DNA of 64,000 nucleotides from Pholiota molesta (GCA_014925825.1 JACGCK010000126.1:1-64000), one strand, 5' to 3'; shown: positions 30,251-43,888, counted from the first letter of the stretch. The notes: generated from the sequence alone by a model not told the origin. Translations and numbers: made by a program.

Positions 30251-31035
30251 CATTGGTTATTAGCTCTCGATTGGAGAGGCGACTGGCTGGCTTCATATAT
30301 ACGCGAAGCAATGGCAAAGGCCGTTCAGAGTGGTTGAAAGCAGGATTTTCGTTGGATGTATGCGTTGGGTGATTAGCGGTCACGAATCTTTAGAAAAGTT
30401 TTACGTTTGCTATGAGTTAGAAAATTTTACGTACCCCTTATCATATAACGGTTCAGGATGCAAAAATGAAACTTTGTACCACCAGAACTGCATGATCATG
30501 ATTATTGACTGTGCGACAAAATGGCTCGAGCGTAATCACTGAACGCTACTCGCGGGAAACCGATGAAAACCACAAGAGAGCGGTATAGGCCACTCGAATT
30601 CTACAGCATGCTACCTAGGTGACAAGCAATGCTAAATAATAGTGCTGTACTGGTGATTACTGAGGTGAATCTTGCGGTTCTCAAACACCGTATACTGGTG
30701 TCAACGGAATTTGGGTGCCATTTAAGTACCCGGAGTCTTGGGCTCGCCCGATTTTAATCTGTGAGGCTGTTTCAAGACTCGGTTAGGCTATTCTAGATTG
30801 GAATTAAGTCCGTTTATTTGGTTAAATACCATATACATGTGTGGGAGTGCTATGGCCATCATCAGTCTGTAAAATATAATATCAGTAATGCTGTGACAGA
30901 TTAGCATAACTTCATTGAAGCGGCAGAAAAATTGGCGCCGTGAAAATTGAAATATATTGATTATAGGTGGCCAGCCTCTGCAACTACGGACAGAGTTCGA
31001 GTACGAAGGAAGCTTTGAACGCACCTGCACATCCT
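30251..31035. other. Intergenic, no gene seen
   Basis: Convergent 3' region between the antiporter and the F-box gene. No recognisable gene or repeat. Confidence 0.5.
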
Positions 31036-34000
31036 TCATACAGACAAGGCGTCTGCACAGAATAAAATGTCTGACCATTTCAGCTTGATGTCTCGTGTAA
31101 CATGCACATATGGAAGATAAGTGCTGAAATCGTCTGCAAAAAAGGGGCATTCGTGCGAGGAATCGATCAGAGTGGACGATGAGAGTTCCCAAGATGGGGC
31201 CGACGGTGCCGGGATGCAGCCCTTGGCAGAAAGCACGGCGGCAAGAGAGAAATCAAAGACCACGACATCCGTCCCCGAGCGCCCGCGACCAGCAAAAGCA
31301 ACACGCTGGCCATGGATGTATCTGCAAAAGAGTTGTGACAGAGTAAGCAGAGGCCAGTAATCATCTAGACGGGGCGAATGGGACTACTTTTATCATAGTT
31401 GCTGTCTAGCTCTCTCGCAGGGGAAATTAGCCGTGTATTAAGTGGTCCCATTCTGTCCATGGGATGTCTAGAGCTGGCCTCCGAGGCAGGCGTGCTGCGT
31501 AATGTACTTTGTGAACACACGCTGATGCGTGAACAGGAGGCCAGTTTGGCCTTGTACCGACATATTGCCGCCCCATGACGGACAATGTATAGTATCCGAA
31601 GGACGTGCAAACGATCCTCGTCGTTTGCCATGAACGGCATATGTGGGAGCGGAAGTGCTTGAATAGGGCCAGTGAGGATGGATATATTGGCGACCCTGCT
31701 CCCATTGCAAAGTGGTGGAAGGCGAAGTGTAGCAAGGTGTGTTGCAGGGGCGTTGTCAACAGAGACCGATCGCTCAAGCTTATACAGACGAATTGATCCC
31801 GAGTCCTCTGAACAGGCAAATAAAAAGTAAAGAGAATCCAGCAAATTTATTGCAGACCCTCCCATATATGGTGAAAATGAGCGGTCAAAAGATATAGCAG
31901 AGTCCTATACCATTCATGAATTATCAGATAGGTTGCAATTGGATAAAATATCACGCACCAGCAAGAGTTCTGATGTAGTCCAATCCCATATCAATATTCG
32001 TGTTCGGAGAAGCGAAAAAGAAAGCGTCAATATGTTATGTGCGATTTGTAGAATGGGTTCCATAACGCCATCAATGTCATATATATTCCCTATGCTCGGC
32101 CAAGTGCCGAAAAATTAATTTACATATATATCTGACAAAACTATATACTTATAAGAATATTTACACATATATGGCACACCTTAAGAACACTATATATGTG
32201 ATCTGGAGGTGTTATAGATGAGTTCTGCGCGCGCGAACAGAAAAAGTTTGCTCGCGCGCGCAAAAGTTCTGTTCGCGCGCGCGCGAGCAACTCTGAGCCG
32301 GCCCGGTAGGCCGGCCTAGCTTTTCGACCTCGTAGGGCGGGAGGCACGGACATTTGTGGCACAATTTGGGTATCTACGGAAAGCTACGGGCGAGGAGAAC
32401 ACGTTGGTGCAACTTATAATTCGATTTGGGATCTTGGAAAGGGAGGAGGGGGAGATACATGGAGTGTAGCATCTAGTTCAGTGGTCACAGGCTGCTATTT
32501 CTGGAAATATAAAATATATTAGGTATTTACAGGCTGGTATTGACTATAGGTAGGCTTCCGGGTACAGTTTGGAAGCTTTCGGAGCCTAAGGAGTGCGGGA
32601 GAGCCTGAGGAAGCCTCTCTGTCCGGCGAAGGCCTTGCCAGCGGAGGGCTCTGCCAAATATATACAAGCAACCGGCACGGACAGCTGATTTGCCGGGCCC
32701 GATACCTTGTACGGCCGAATTTCCCCACGGCTGCCGATGGCTGAATGATCCGAGCCTACGCTTGGCCATGTTTGTCAACGCCTTCTGAATCATGCCACTG
32801 AAACGGCGAGATGCTCTCCCGCACTCCCTAGACTCCGGAAGCTTCCAAACTGTACCCGGAAGCCTACCTATAGTCAATACCAGCCTGTACATACCTAATA
32901 TATTTTATATTTCCAGAAATAGCAGCCTGTAACCACTGAACTAGATGCTACACTCCATGTATCTCCCCTCCTCCCTTTCCAAGATCCCAAATCGAATTAT
33001 AAGTTGCACCAACGTGTTCTCCTCGCCCGTAGCTTTCCGTAGATACCCAAATTGTGCCACAAATGTCCGTGCCTCCGCCCTACGAGGTCGAAAAGCTAGG
33101 CCGGCCTACCGGGCCGGCTCAGAGTTGCTCGCGCGCGCGCGAACAGAACTTTTGCGCGCGCGAGCAGACTTTTTCTGTTCGCGCGCGCAGAACTCATCTA
33201 TAACACCTCTAGATCACATATATAGTACTCTTAAGTTGTGCCATATATGTGTAAATTTTCTTAAAAGTATATAGTATTTGTCACATATATATGTAAATTA
33301 CTTTTTCGGCACTTGGCCGAGCATAATTCCCGTCGAGGCTCTCGCCAATAACCTCCAATGAGCTCTGCAACGCCAACGGATGTGGTAAGCCACTAGATAT
33401 GGTATGAACATGAATGCGCGCGACAGCACCAGTGCTAGCAGATACCAAAGGTGGGCTTTCAAGCCATTTGAAATATTGGTATTGAACCAGACCCAAGACA
33501 AATGGTGCCACTCACTTTGTAAGAAGCACCACGAGATCCTGCGTCGGGTCCATTGTAAAGCAGAGAGGCATATGCATAGTACCGGCCAACTCAGCTCTTC
33601 GCACAGTAAACCCCTTGTCGTTCCTCAGTGTAGGCAACTGTATGATGTCAAGCTTGTCCCAGTCCGTGTAAGCTAGTGCTCCTCTGAGAATGCCCCAAGC
33701 ATCTGCATCACCAAAGCTATCTGGTATTTCGGAAGGAATGCCCCGCATCCATTCGAGCGACAGCCACGCCTGACGACGCTGTAGAAGTAGCGCGACAAAG
33801 GCGGCATTAGGGGGGGCCGTTCCACAGTCTTTGAGGCCGTCCCAATGCAAGTGAATGATATACATTAGCTGGGACGAGTTCTTGACTAAATCGTTCAAAT
33901 ATACGCAAGTCTGTGAGTCCGTCCATTCAGCCCTTTGGTCGTAGATTGTGTACTTGTAAAAAGGCATTACCATCGCACAGCGGACGAGAGATACTGCATC

Positions 34001-34111
34001 AAGGTTTCGAAGGATCCAAATCTGCAATTCCGGTGGTATGGCGACAAAGTCGCTTGTCGTAGTGGTCGAAAGCAAGCTGGATGACATTCGAATAGGTGTC
34101 GATGTTGACAT
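31036..34111 (-). pseudogene. F-box protein gene interrupted in frame by a foldback element
   Basis: F-box proteins recruit substrates to SCF ubiquitin ligases. The N-terminal F-box is IPPELQIWILRNLDAVSLVRC; an intron of about 107 nt then joins to TCVYLNDLVKNSSQL. Downstream exons follow the layout of a large agaric F-box family: VARIHVHTISSGLPHPLA, LRTRILIWDWTTSELLL, SIRLYKLERS, and a final LPYVHVTRDIKLKW near 31080. The reading frame stops being gene sequence at 33325 and resumes at 32084. If the element and one ATTCCC copy are removed, LDGN joins IYDIDGVMEPIL with no frameshift. The gene is therefore probably a recently disrupted allele. The start (34111) and the C-terminal exon limits are approximate. 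Confidence 0.68.
32091..33325. mobile_element. Non-autonomous foldback DNA element with about 0.5-kb terminal inverted repeats
   Basis: The two ends, 32091-about 32610 and about 32815-33325, are near-perfect inverted copies starting TATGCTCGGCCAAGTGCCG. A unique centre of about 200 bp has no ORF. Flanking ATTCCC at 32085-32090 and 33326-33331 looks like a 6-bp target-site duplication; a TA duplication is an alternative reading of the same ends, but it would put a stop in the host frame. Each arm carries three alternating CG tracts (such as CGCGCGCGCGAG). It splits the F-box gene. Confidence 0.85.
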
Positions 34112-34467
34112 GGACGTTGAACGCGTTTGGGAAACATGGAAAGCGGTGACATTTGAAATAATAAATATTGTGACATGTTCGTAGGGCCGGTGACCGTCCG
34201 ACTCCCATCTTTGCATTGTATCTTCCACTTCACGCCCGCCTCTCTTGAATGCATCATCCTCTCCAGCGTCCCATCACCAATCGTAGAAACCACTGAATGG
34301 AGCCTCGTTGGTCTACGCGTTTCGACGCGTCGAGCGACGCCAATAAATTTGTCACGTGTTGGCGTTCGCAGAATCAGCTGTGGTGACTGTGGTAGTGCTC
34401 GAGTCTTCTATCGTCTTCCATAAATCCAGATTCCACCTTACAAAAGCCACTGACGGCCATTCACCGA
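34112..34467. promoter_or_regulatory. Divergent promoter between the F-box gene and IND1
   Basis: About 350 bp between head-to-head genes. No clear TATA element seen. Confidence 0.4.
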
Positions 34468-35840
34468 ATGATACACCTCACCCAGAAGGCGAATCCCACT
34501 TTCACAATCGCGTCGTCAACTTTCCGTTTCTTCACGACAAACGGTTGTCTTCGACATGAAAACCCTTTAGTGAGAATCCCATTCATTGCATGGATACTGT
34601 AGGATGAGGGCTTATTCGATTCTAGGGCTTACCCAGGCGTCCACCTCCGCCCCAGATGCCCAGAAAAGGAGGACCGATTCAAAAACGCGCTATCGCGAAT
34701 GTAGACAAAGTGCTAGCAGTGGCAAGCGGGAAAGGAGGTGTTGGGAAGAGTACAATAGCGCGTGGGTATGCATTCGGATTCCTTCCTTGAATGTATCTCA
34801 TCTATTGATTATTAGTGAATCTAGCGTTTGCACTTGCGCTTCGTAAACACCCAAAAACCAATAATCCGCTGCGTGTCGGTATTCTGGACCTCGACATTTT
34901 TGGGCCGTCAATACCTACCCTTATGGGATTGCAAAAGGCGGGCGAACCTGATCTGACAAGCAGTGCGTAGCATATTGGCTACCTGAAATACTATTCAAGT
35001 CGACTGATGTCCTTTGTTTCGAACCAGACGGCTCTATTCTTCCGCTTGTAAACCATGGTCTGCCATGCATGTCGATGGGCTTTCTCATTCCTGCAAGCGA
35101 TCCCTCCTCTGCGGATAATACTGATACACCGATCGTTTGGCGCGGTCTCATGGTTCAGAAGGCCGTCCAACAACTACTTTTCGACGTGGATTGGTCAAAG
35201 GATGGACAAGGGCTCGACGTCTTAGTAGTGGACATGCCTCCAGGAACTGGGGATGTTCCTCTCACATTAGGCCAGCTTGTTCATGTTAATGGTATGTGAT
35301 CGTATTGCATCCGGATTATCCTTTTCTCACTTTGAAGCCAGGCTCGGTTATTGTCTCGACACCCCAAGACGTCGCGCTTTCAGATGTTAGAAAAGGCATT
35401 GCTATGTTGAGAAAGGTTTCTGTGCCGGTACGTTGCCAATTTTATGCTCATGACCCATACGCTGAAATATACATACAGATAACGGGACTGGTGCTCAACC
35501 AAGCGTACTACTTATGTCCAGAATGCAGCAATCCTACCCCGCGATACCTGTTCGGTAAGATTTACCAAATCATCCTTTGTGTTCCTCTAATCTGAAAAAA
35601 TGAATAGGTAAACCTGACGGATTCCGCAATGTCGCGAATCGTCTTGGCCTACCTATTCTTGGAGAATTACCTCTCGCAGAAGGCGTCAGCACTAGTGCTG
35701 ACGGTGGATATCCTTTCGTTCTCAAGAGTGTGCAAGAAGCGGATGACATGGGGGGCTTCAGGTGGAAGGCTACCATGGACCAAGTAGCGGAACGCACAGC
35801 GGCAGACTTGTGGAAGGGTCAGACTGTCCTATCAAGCTGA
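34468..35840 (+). CDS. IND1: Mitochondrial Fe-S P-loop NTPase for complex I assembly (IND1/NUBPL, Mrp family)
   Basis: Delivers iron-sulfur clusters to respiratory complex I. Seven exons join in phase: 34468-34569, 34626-34761, 34816-34962, 35028-35291, 35342-35427, 35479-35554 and 35608-35840. The start exon is an Arg/Ser/Thr-rich mitochondrial presequence ending HENPL and continues [16 protein letters not shown]. The deviant Walker A is [21 protein letters not shown] follows; Walker B-like [14 protein letters not shown]; then [14 protein letters not shown]. The cluster-binding CXXC is LCPEC; the segment around it ([10 protein letters not shown]) differs from the usual NMSYFVCP. The C-terminus [18 protein letters not shown] is typical. 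Confidence in exon joins is good. Confidence 0.88.
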
Positions 35841-36587
35841 TTGTACAGTTCGAGCAACAAATGCGCTGCCTTGAACTTGAAATTGACGGGCTTGACTTTG
35901 GAACGTAAGATCATATGCCCTTAACACCTCGCCAGCCGCGTAATGTGCTCCTGTACTATATTCTTAACGTTCCAACCTTGTTTTCTGGAGGTGAAGCATG
36001 AAGCTTGCAGCTTCTTAATGCTTTGCGAGTTCACACACATGCTATGCTTTTCGGCAACGGAACACTTGCTGCACAGTCCTATGCTAATTAAGTATGTCTG
36101 GCGAAAGTACATACCTCATCGTATCACGGTGTGAAGTCAAGCTTCGCTAACGATCTTCGAGAGTCAGAGTCGGAAGCAAGGATCAGCAACACCAGGCGCA
36201 AACCTGGTGGCACTCTTCGAATTTCCAACGAATTCTGATCAACGGTTTGATCACTTGTTCAGTAAACAAAACCTACCCCCTTGATTGTGCATTACCCTTT
36301 GTTCTCGTACCACGACCTTGATGATGGGCCAGCCACCTCGATGCACTGCGGCATGCAACAATACAACCTCAAGCCACGTTTATTATTGGCCTCGAGGCAG
36401 AAATCAGCGTCTTCTGTAACCTTGCCGGGCAGAAGTACAAAAAGGCAATCATCGGTTCTCTTTATGTACAAGTCGGCGGGTGTGGCACTTGATCTTATTC
36501 TCATCCCCTACCCAAATCTTCCCTCTCCACTGAACCTTCCCGCGCCCAATACGACGCGCAAAACGCAATAACAAGGCGCAGGACACC
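35841..36587. other. Intergenic, no gene seen
   Basis: IND1 3' flank and HEN1 promoter. Small frames at 35943-36134 and 36281-36571 have no recognisable features. Confidence 0.5.
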
Positions 36588-38406
36588 ATGATGGCGGACG
36601 CTATCTACGAATCGGAGCCCAGCGACGAGCTCAGAGTCAACTTCTTCCCGGAGCTTTTCTTGCAGCGCCGGATTTGGATACTCAATACCTTGCGCAAGGA
36701 GAACATCACCCAGGTATGTGCCTCTTTCTTACCTCTATGATCTGGGGGGATCCTGCGCATTCCAGTGACATATGTACTCATTTCAACGCGTGCTCTACTA
36801 GATCCTCGAGGTCGGCTGCGGCGAAGGCCAGCTCCTCGCCACCCTCTGCCGCCCCGCACCATGGCTCACGCCGCCCCCGCCTGAGATGCTCGCGCCCAGC
36901 CCGAGCCCCGTCTCCGCCGGCCCCAACGAGCCCGCGCCCCCATCGCCCACATACAACGACGACGACATGCCGAATCTGCACATACGCGAGGTGCACGGGC
37001 TCGACATCTCGCTGGAGGATCTGAAGTTCGCGGTCGAGAATGTCGCGCCGCCGCGGGAGGTCGAGGAGGTGGAGAGCCCGGGGTACCGGTCGTACGTGAG
37101 CGGCATGCAGCGGTGGGAGGAGCTGCTGGCCAAGATCTGGAAGGGCGGCTTGGAGGTGATCAATGAGGAGTTTGTGGGGATGGAGTGCATCGTCAGCACT
37201 GAAGTGTGAGTTTTCGTGGTTCTGAATGTTTTCTCATGGAACTGACATCTTCATCTTTTCCTTCTTTCGGCCAGCATCGAGCACCTTCCGAACGATATCC
37301 TTGCTGCCTTTGCACCAATACTTCTAGGCGTATATCACCCCGAGTTCTTTCTCGTAACAACGCCATCATATACCTTCAACGCCCGATTCACAGCCCCAGA
37401 TGCACCAGCTTCTGCCCGGAGAGGATACCCCGATCCAACTGGGCGCACAGATCGCATCTTCCGACACGATGACCACAAATTCGAATGGACTCGCGAGGAA
37501 TTTAAGGACTGGTGCAAAGCGACTTCCGAAGAATGGGGCTACGAGGTGCAAGAGACCAGCATCGGACGGGCGACGAACCCAGATCCATACGGACGCGATG
37601 AGGAGTTGGAAGGCGCTTCGTCAGTCGCTGTCTTCAGGCGGCTTGAAACCATGGACAACGGGGCGAGGGAAACAAAAGGAAGGGCAATCATAAGCCAACT
37701 TGGTATAGCCCAAGAACCCCATACGACACTCGCTGTCTACCAACACGGCGTCAACCCCGCTTCCCAGAAGCCCCACCCTTTGGAGGAAATCGCAGCCAGC
37801 GTGAAAGCCAAAATGGAAGAATACCGGGAATCCTTCATGCGGGTGGAGGAACTCTGGTACGAGAAAGAGATCGCGGTGCTATGTGGAGGGTGGATCGAGC
37901 TGCTGGTGCGCGCTGTTGAGCAAAGCGCAGACCTCAACCTGAAGCGAGAGTCGGATGGCCCGAGCAAACGCACCACAAACTGGAGCGTGGAGCTCATAGG
38001 GGGAGTTGCGAACCCAATCAAATATCCGTCGGAGCATGATCGAGAATCGAGCGTGGATTACATTCCACCCGGCTGGACACCCGGCGAAAGTCCGTACGAG
38101 GGCTGGGAGGACAGCGATGTAGAAGAAGGGTCTACCGGCGCTGATGGGGATGTGTCTACATATACCTCAGACAATGACGTAGATGCAGATTCCGAGGGCG
38201 ACGGGGCCAGTATAGGTTGGGGCGGGCGGTCTAAGGGATGGAATCCATTAGTACATGAGCAGAAAGGCGACATGGTTGAGAATGGGTGGGCCAGGAGTGA
38301 GAGTTGGGGTGACCATGAAGATGGTGGGTGGGGAGATGCGTTGCATAGTGGGCTAAGTTCATCTGCTGGTTGGGACGGGGATGAGAGTGGCGAAACGACT
38401 TCCTGA
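36588..38406 (+). CDS. HEN1: Small RNA 2'-O-methyltransferase, HEN1 family
   Basis: Methylates the 3' terminal ribose of small RNAs, protecting them from tailing and decay. Three exons: 36588-36713, 36802-37205 and 37275-38406. Two adjacent ATGs (36588, 36591) could start it. The fold begins FFPELFLQRRIWI and the SAM motif is ILEVGCGEGQLL. The divalent-metal site is complete: the split codon at 37205/37275 gives EVIEHL, and FRHDDHKFEW supplies the distal His. GYPDPTGRTDR fits the family. The C-terminal 250 residues are an acidic, Gly/Trp-rich tail (GWGGRSKGWNP ... WARSESWGDHEDGGWG) not expected in short HEN1 proteins. Its GW/WG pairs resemble Argonaute-binding hooks; that is inference. Confidence 0.88.
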
Positions 38407-38604
38407 TATCTTAGCTTCTAACATTTAGGGTAGTCATCTCATTTTTAATGGGACGGTATATTATCACGGAGACTGTCCATGGAATCGAAATGCTACAAAA
38501 CTAGAGCCATAAATATTAGTAAAAGCATCGTCATCTAATTGTATATAGTTCTCGCACCTGGTATAAATATTGGTCCTCCGATGAAAACCTCCCCGCCAAC
38601 CTCA

Positions 38605-38938
38605 TCATGCCTTCTTGCCTGGTGAATGCACGGGTGCTGCAAGAGCGCATATACATTAGTCTTACATCCCATGAACGGTATGTGTGCAACACACAGATAA
38701 GAGGGTGCAACTGGGCCAGATATGTAACCATCCACATGAGATAGCACGACGCCAGTGCCAGCATAAGCCCAGTCCGGATTGTTCTGCGGGGTGCATTGCC
38801 TTCAGTCTCAACACGCATATCGATCGCTTGCTGTATTACTTACACTTGCTGGGGACCCTTTGGCGTGAAGAGGGCCGCTAGGGTCATTAGTGAGATGGTG
38901 ATAACGAAGACGAGGAGGACAGGCAATATTGACGCCAT
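38605..38938 (-). CDS. VMA9: V-type proton ATPase subunit e (VMA9)
   Basis: A small two-helix membrane subunit of the V-ATPase Vo sector. Exon 1 from ATG 38938 gives MASILPVLLVFVITISLMTL (helix 1) then FTPKGPQQ. After an intron, RTGLMLALASCYLMWMVTYL (helix 2) runs into AQLHPLI, the family signature. A last short exon gives SPVHSPGKKA and a stop at 38605. About 75 residues. The exact acceptor of intron 1 is inferred from phase. It is tail-to-tail with HEN1, 200 bp apart. Confidence 0.85.
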
Positions 38939-39157
38939 TATGGTTGAGGTGAACAAGAGGTCAAGCCCCTCCGCTGCGGCGCCACGGCTGTGTCTGCTAC
39001 TGGTAGATCGTGGGAACTTCCCCCTATTTAAATTGATGCTTGAAGTTGTTCATTTACTCAGCGTTCTGCAGGGTAAATTGCCTTAGTTATAACAATTTAC
39101 ATGTACATCTAACAAACAGAGAGCTACAGACACTGGGCACGAACAATTATATTATTA

Positions 39158-41008
<1,851 letters not shown>

Positions 41009-41061
41009 CTTCTGGAGAAATACGGAAAAAGTACGTGCAGAGTCTGCGTACATCCTCGCAA

Positions 41062-41068
41062 CTTTATA
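41062..41068 (-). promoter_or_regulatory. TATA box of xylanase 3
   Basis: TATAAAG on the minus strand about 55 bp before the start codon. Equivalents occur upstream of the two CBM1-only copies. Confidence 0.6.
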
Positions 41069-41099
41069 TGGTCCTCTCTTCGGATGTTCTGTTTAGGCT

Positions 41100-41600
41100 C
41101 GTGTTTTCTGGAATCCTATGATTGAGCTTCGCCCGGACAGAAGCTGTCGATTTTGCGCTCACATGTGCGGATGACATGGAGTGCGCCAGCGAATGAATGA
41201 CATCGTAGGGGGGTGAGCTGGCTACTGATAGGTTTTTCATTGAGAGCATGACAACATCCTGCGCTGGAACTTCGAGCCCTGGAAGGGACAGTTTTTCCGC
41301 ATAGCGAGAGAACCAATTTGATCACGTTGAAGTAGACATCACAGTTTCTCACTAAAACGCTATAAAAATAAGAAAGACTTGGTTGCGTTAGAGATAAAAA
41401 TAGGATAACACAAGTATAACGGAATGAACCTCGGTCTATAGTCGGGCGTAACAGACACGACAAGTTCCTAGTGTGGGTCTCGTGTTGAGCATTTTACGTT
41501 TCACCGTTATTTGAGGCGGATTATGACAGCTATATTATGAACACAATAAGTATGTATTGCGGACCGCAGAAGAGGCAAAGCAACTTACTGTTGGTCTCTC
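41100..41600 (-). repeat. Duplicated upstream block, copy 1
   Basis: Shares blocks with 42700-42850 and 43970-44350: ATCCTATGATTGAGCTT about 105 bp before the ATG, and further out TTCACCGTTATTTGA ... TATGACAGCTAT. It marks the promoter side of a tandem duplication that created the two CBM1-only copies. No gene is seen between 41600 and 42203. Confidence 0.7.
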
Positions 41601-42203
41601 CTACATATCTCCGTCTTTTCTGGTCTTTGGGTTGCACGTCGAAAGAATATGATCGAAAGCGGATCGCAGAAGCCGAAATATATGCGAAAGGTATTAGAAG
41701 ACTCTATTCTAGGGTACAGTTGTGGTTTGCACTCCGATTGTCATTAGCAGTCAATTTATTGGCCCGTTGAACTGTAAGGCAAACAAATCTGACTCCCTGA
41801 ATCCCCAAGTCCTAGAGTCACGATCAACGAAGAAACAAGATATATTGAGGGAACCAGAGGTTTAGCACTAAGCCGCGTTAAAATGGTTTCTGCTCTCATG
41901 GTGCTCCCAATAGAGGCAAAACGAGGTCAATGAAACAGCAAACAGGTGTGTACATTGTAGGATGGGAAAGAAAATAGAAAATCACGGTCAAGAGCAAACG
42001 AGTTCGAAAGAAACGTGTTGGTCACACATGTCACAGCTCTGATCCATCAATGATATGATGCAAACAAATACCGGCATCCTACTAAACCGATTTTTTTTTA
42101 AAAAGCAACAAAAAAGACACAAAAACTTGAAAGAAAATCAACGCAGGAAAAATTGGAGAAGCCGAGGGACATTCAGAATTAATCTCTGGCCACCCTAGTT
42201 ATA

Positions 42204-42657
42204 CTATTTGGCGACGATGCTATTGGATGTATCGGTTGATAGAGCGGCGGATGATGCCGACGTCGAAGTAGGAATTGGCACCCCCTCGGTTTGACCAGGC
42301 TATTAAAATTTAAATGCATGAGACTACGGACAGCAAACAAATTAATGATAAAGCATCACGAACTTGCAGGCAAAAGTAGAAGTACGGGTTATATTCTGTG
42401 CAGGTACAACCAGGAACGCAAACCTAAATTCATAAAGAAATAAGTTCCTTGCTTGGGCGAGTCCGACGTTGGTGAAGAGCTCACCGTCGGACCTGTATAG
42501 CCAATACCGCCACCTATATTTCGTCGAGAAGCTCAGTGAAGATACTCATGAAATGATGTCAAAAAGAACTTACATTGGTGCCAGTCTTAACTTGAGCCGC
42601 CGTGAGCTTAGCGAGGGCAAGTAAGCCAGCAAATGGTGCAGCAAATTCCAGTATCAT
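42204..42657 (-). pseudogene. CBM1-only gene copy, probably broken
   Basis: A copy of the xylanase 3 N-terminus with the catalytic domain replaced by a short tail. Exon 1 (42657-42574) encodes a signal peptide, MILEFAAPFAGLLALAKLTAAQ, but ends in phase 0. The matching exon 2 (GGIGYTGPT) needs phase 1, so one base has been lost. The WGQC motif with the first CBM1 Cys has also gone (KTGTN here). The rest is open: VCVPGCTCTEYNPYFYFCLQ, Ser/Thr linker, then stop after VAK. Without an unseen splice choice this cannot make an intact CBM1. Confidence 0.7.
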
Positions 42658-42699
42658 CGTTGTGAGAAATACAGGTGGGTTTGTATGCATATATTGCCC

Positions 42700-42850
42700 G
42701 TATCAGCGCAGTTTTATAGATCCTATGATCGAGCTTCGTCCTGAGAGAACTTGTTGTTGAATTCCTCAATCAATTTTGACATTGGCAATGTTACGATGTG
42801 TGGTGTCAATGAATGTCATCGAATGAATTCATGCTGGCTGTGGACCGCAT
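42700..42850 (-). repeat. Duplicated upstream block, copy 2
   Basis: Contains GATCCTATGATCGAGCTTCG and a GAATGTCATCGAATG-type stretch, as in the blocks upstream of xylanase 3 and of the intact CBM1-only gene. No further gene seen up to 43465. Confidence 0.7.
42712..42718 (-). promoter_or_regulatory. TATA box of the broken CBM1-only copy
   Basis: TATAAAA on the minus strand about 55 bp upstream of ATG 42657, adjacent to the conserved ATCCTATGAT block. Confidence 0.55.
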
Positions 42851-43465
42851 GAAACTCTGAATTGACTCTGACAGCGTTCTACACATTTGGTAGATACAGT
42901 TGTTTCGCATAATTAGTCGGTGAATCATTTGGTTCTAACGGAATTTGGAATAACCTCGTAGTTTATCAAAAATGATATGCATCGTGCAACGCTGAAATTT
43001 AGAGCGGCCAGGTGAGCTTAGGGATAAGAATAAGATTGTCCATGAAAGGCATATCCTTGAAACCCTGTCATAGTAGCCGAGATATGCGCGCAAGGGATTC
43101 GGTTCTTGGAAAACTTTCTTTCATGTTGTATCACAGCACTCACTATGGACCTAAAGCGGCAAATCTTTTCTAGACTGCATGGTATATTTATCTTTTTCCC
43201 CGCCTACCAGGCAGTCCTTAGGAAAATCAAAGACTGGGAATTTATACCTGGTTTCAAACCAGTAATTTATTTCCCAGCTTTAAGGCTTAGTGATGCATTT
43301 AAGTTCAGGCACAGAATCGTAGACAGCAAGATATATTGAATATCGAGTCAGAATTTATAAAGAGGTAAATACTACGTATGTCGTTGGTGTTATTTTCGAT
43401 TCAATCTTCTACGGGGAATTTAGGAGAAGAATCTTCATAATGAAAGGTTGACTCACGAGTCTATA

Positions 43466-43888
43466 TTATTTTGCGACGGCAGAGGGTCCATCAGCTGATG
43501 AAGTCGATGTTGTTGTAGCAGTCGCCGTGCTCGAATCGGGCTATTCATAGTATAAGGCTACTTACTCGTAGTTGGTAAATTATGGGCATGACGAACCTGG
43601 AGGCACTGAGAATTGTATGGGTTTTGGTATACGCAAACCCAATCGGGAATGCAAGTCTAGAATCATGAATATTGACTTCACAAACTGAGTACAAGTACTT
43701 GTGAATAGCTCACCGTTGGTCCTGAATAGCCGATACCCCCGCCTGTATTCCATTGAACAGCTCAGTGACTTTATACAAGGAGGATTTCAAGAAAGCTCAC
43801 ATTTGTTCCATGCACCAGCCGTCTGAGCCGTAGCGAACTCAGCGAGAGCAAATAGGCCAACGAACGATGTCCCAAGTTTCAATATCAT
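43466..43888 (-). CDS. Small secreted CBM1-only protein, 83 aa
   Basis: Four exons (43888-43801, 43742-43714, 43656-43597, 43540-43466) sum to 84 codons including stop, with the same phases as the first three exons of xylanase 3. Signal peptide MILKLGTSFVGLFALAEFATAQ, then a complete CBM1: WNKCGGIGYSGPT, then TCIPDWVCVYQNPYNSQCLQ with four Cys. The aromatic binding face is partly kept (W, Y, Y; one classical position is V). A 24-residue Ser/Thr tail ends AVAK. It arose by duplication of the xylanase 3 5' half and lost the catalytic domain. A free CBM1 could loosen or coat cellulose, or bind the cell wall; that role is inference. Confidence 0.75.
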
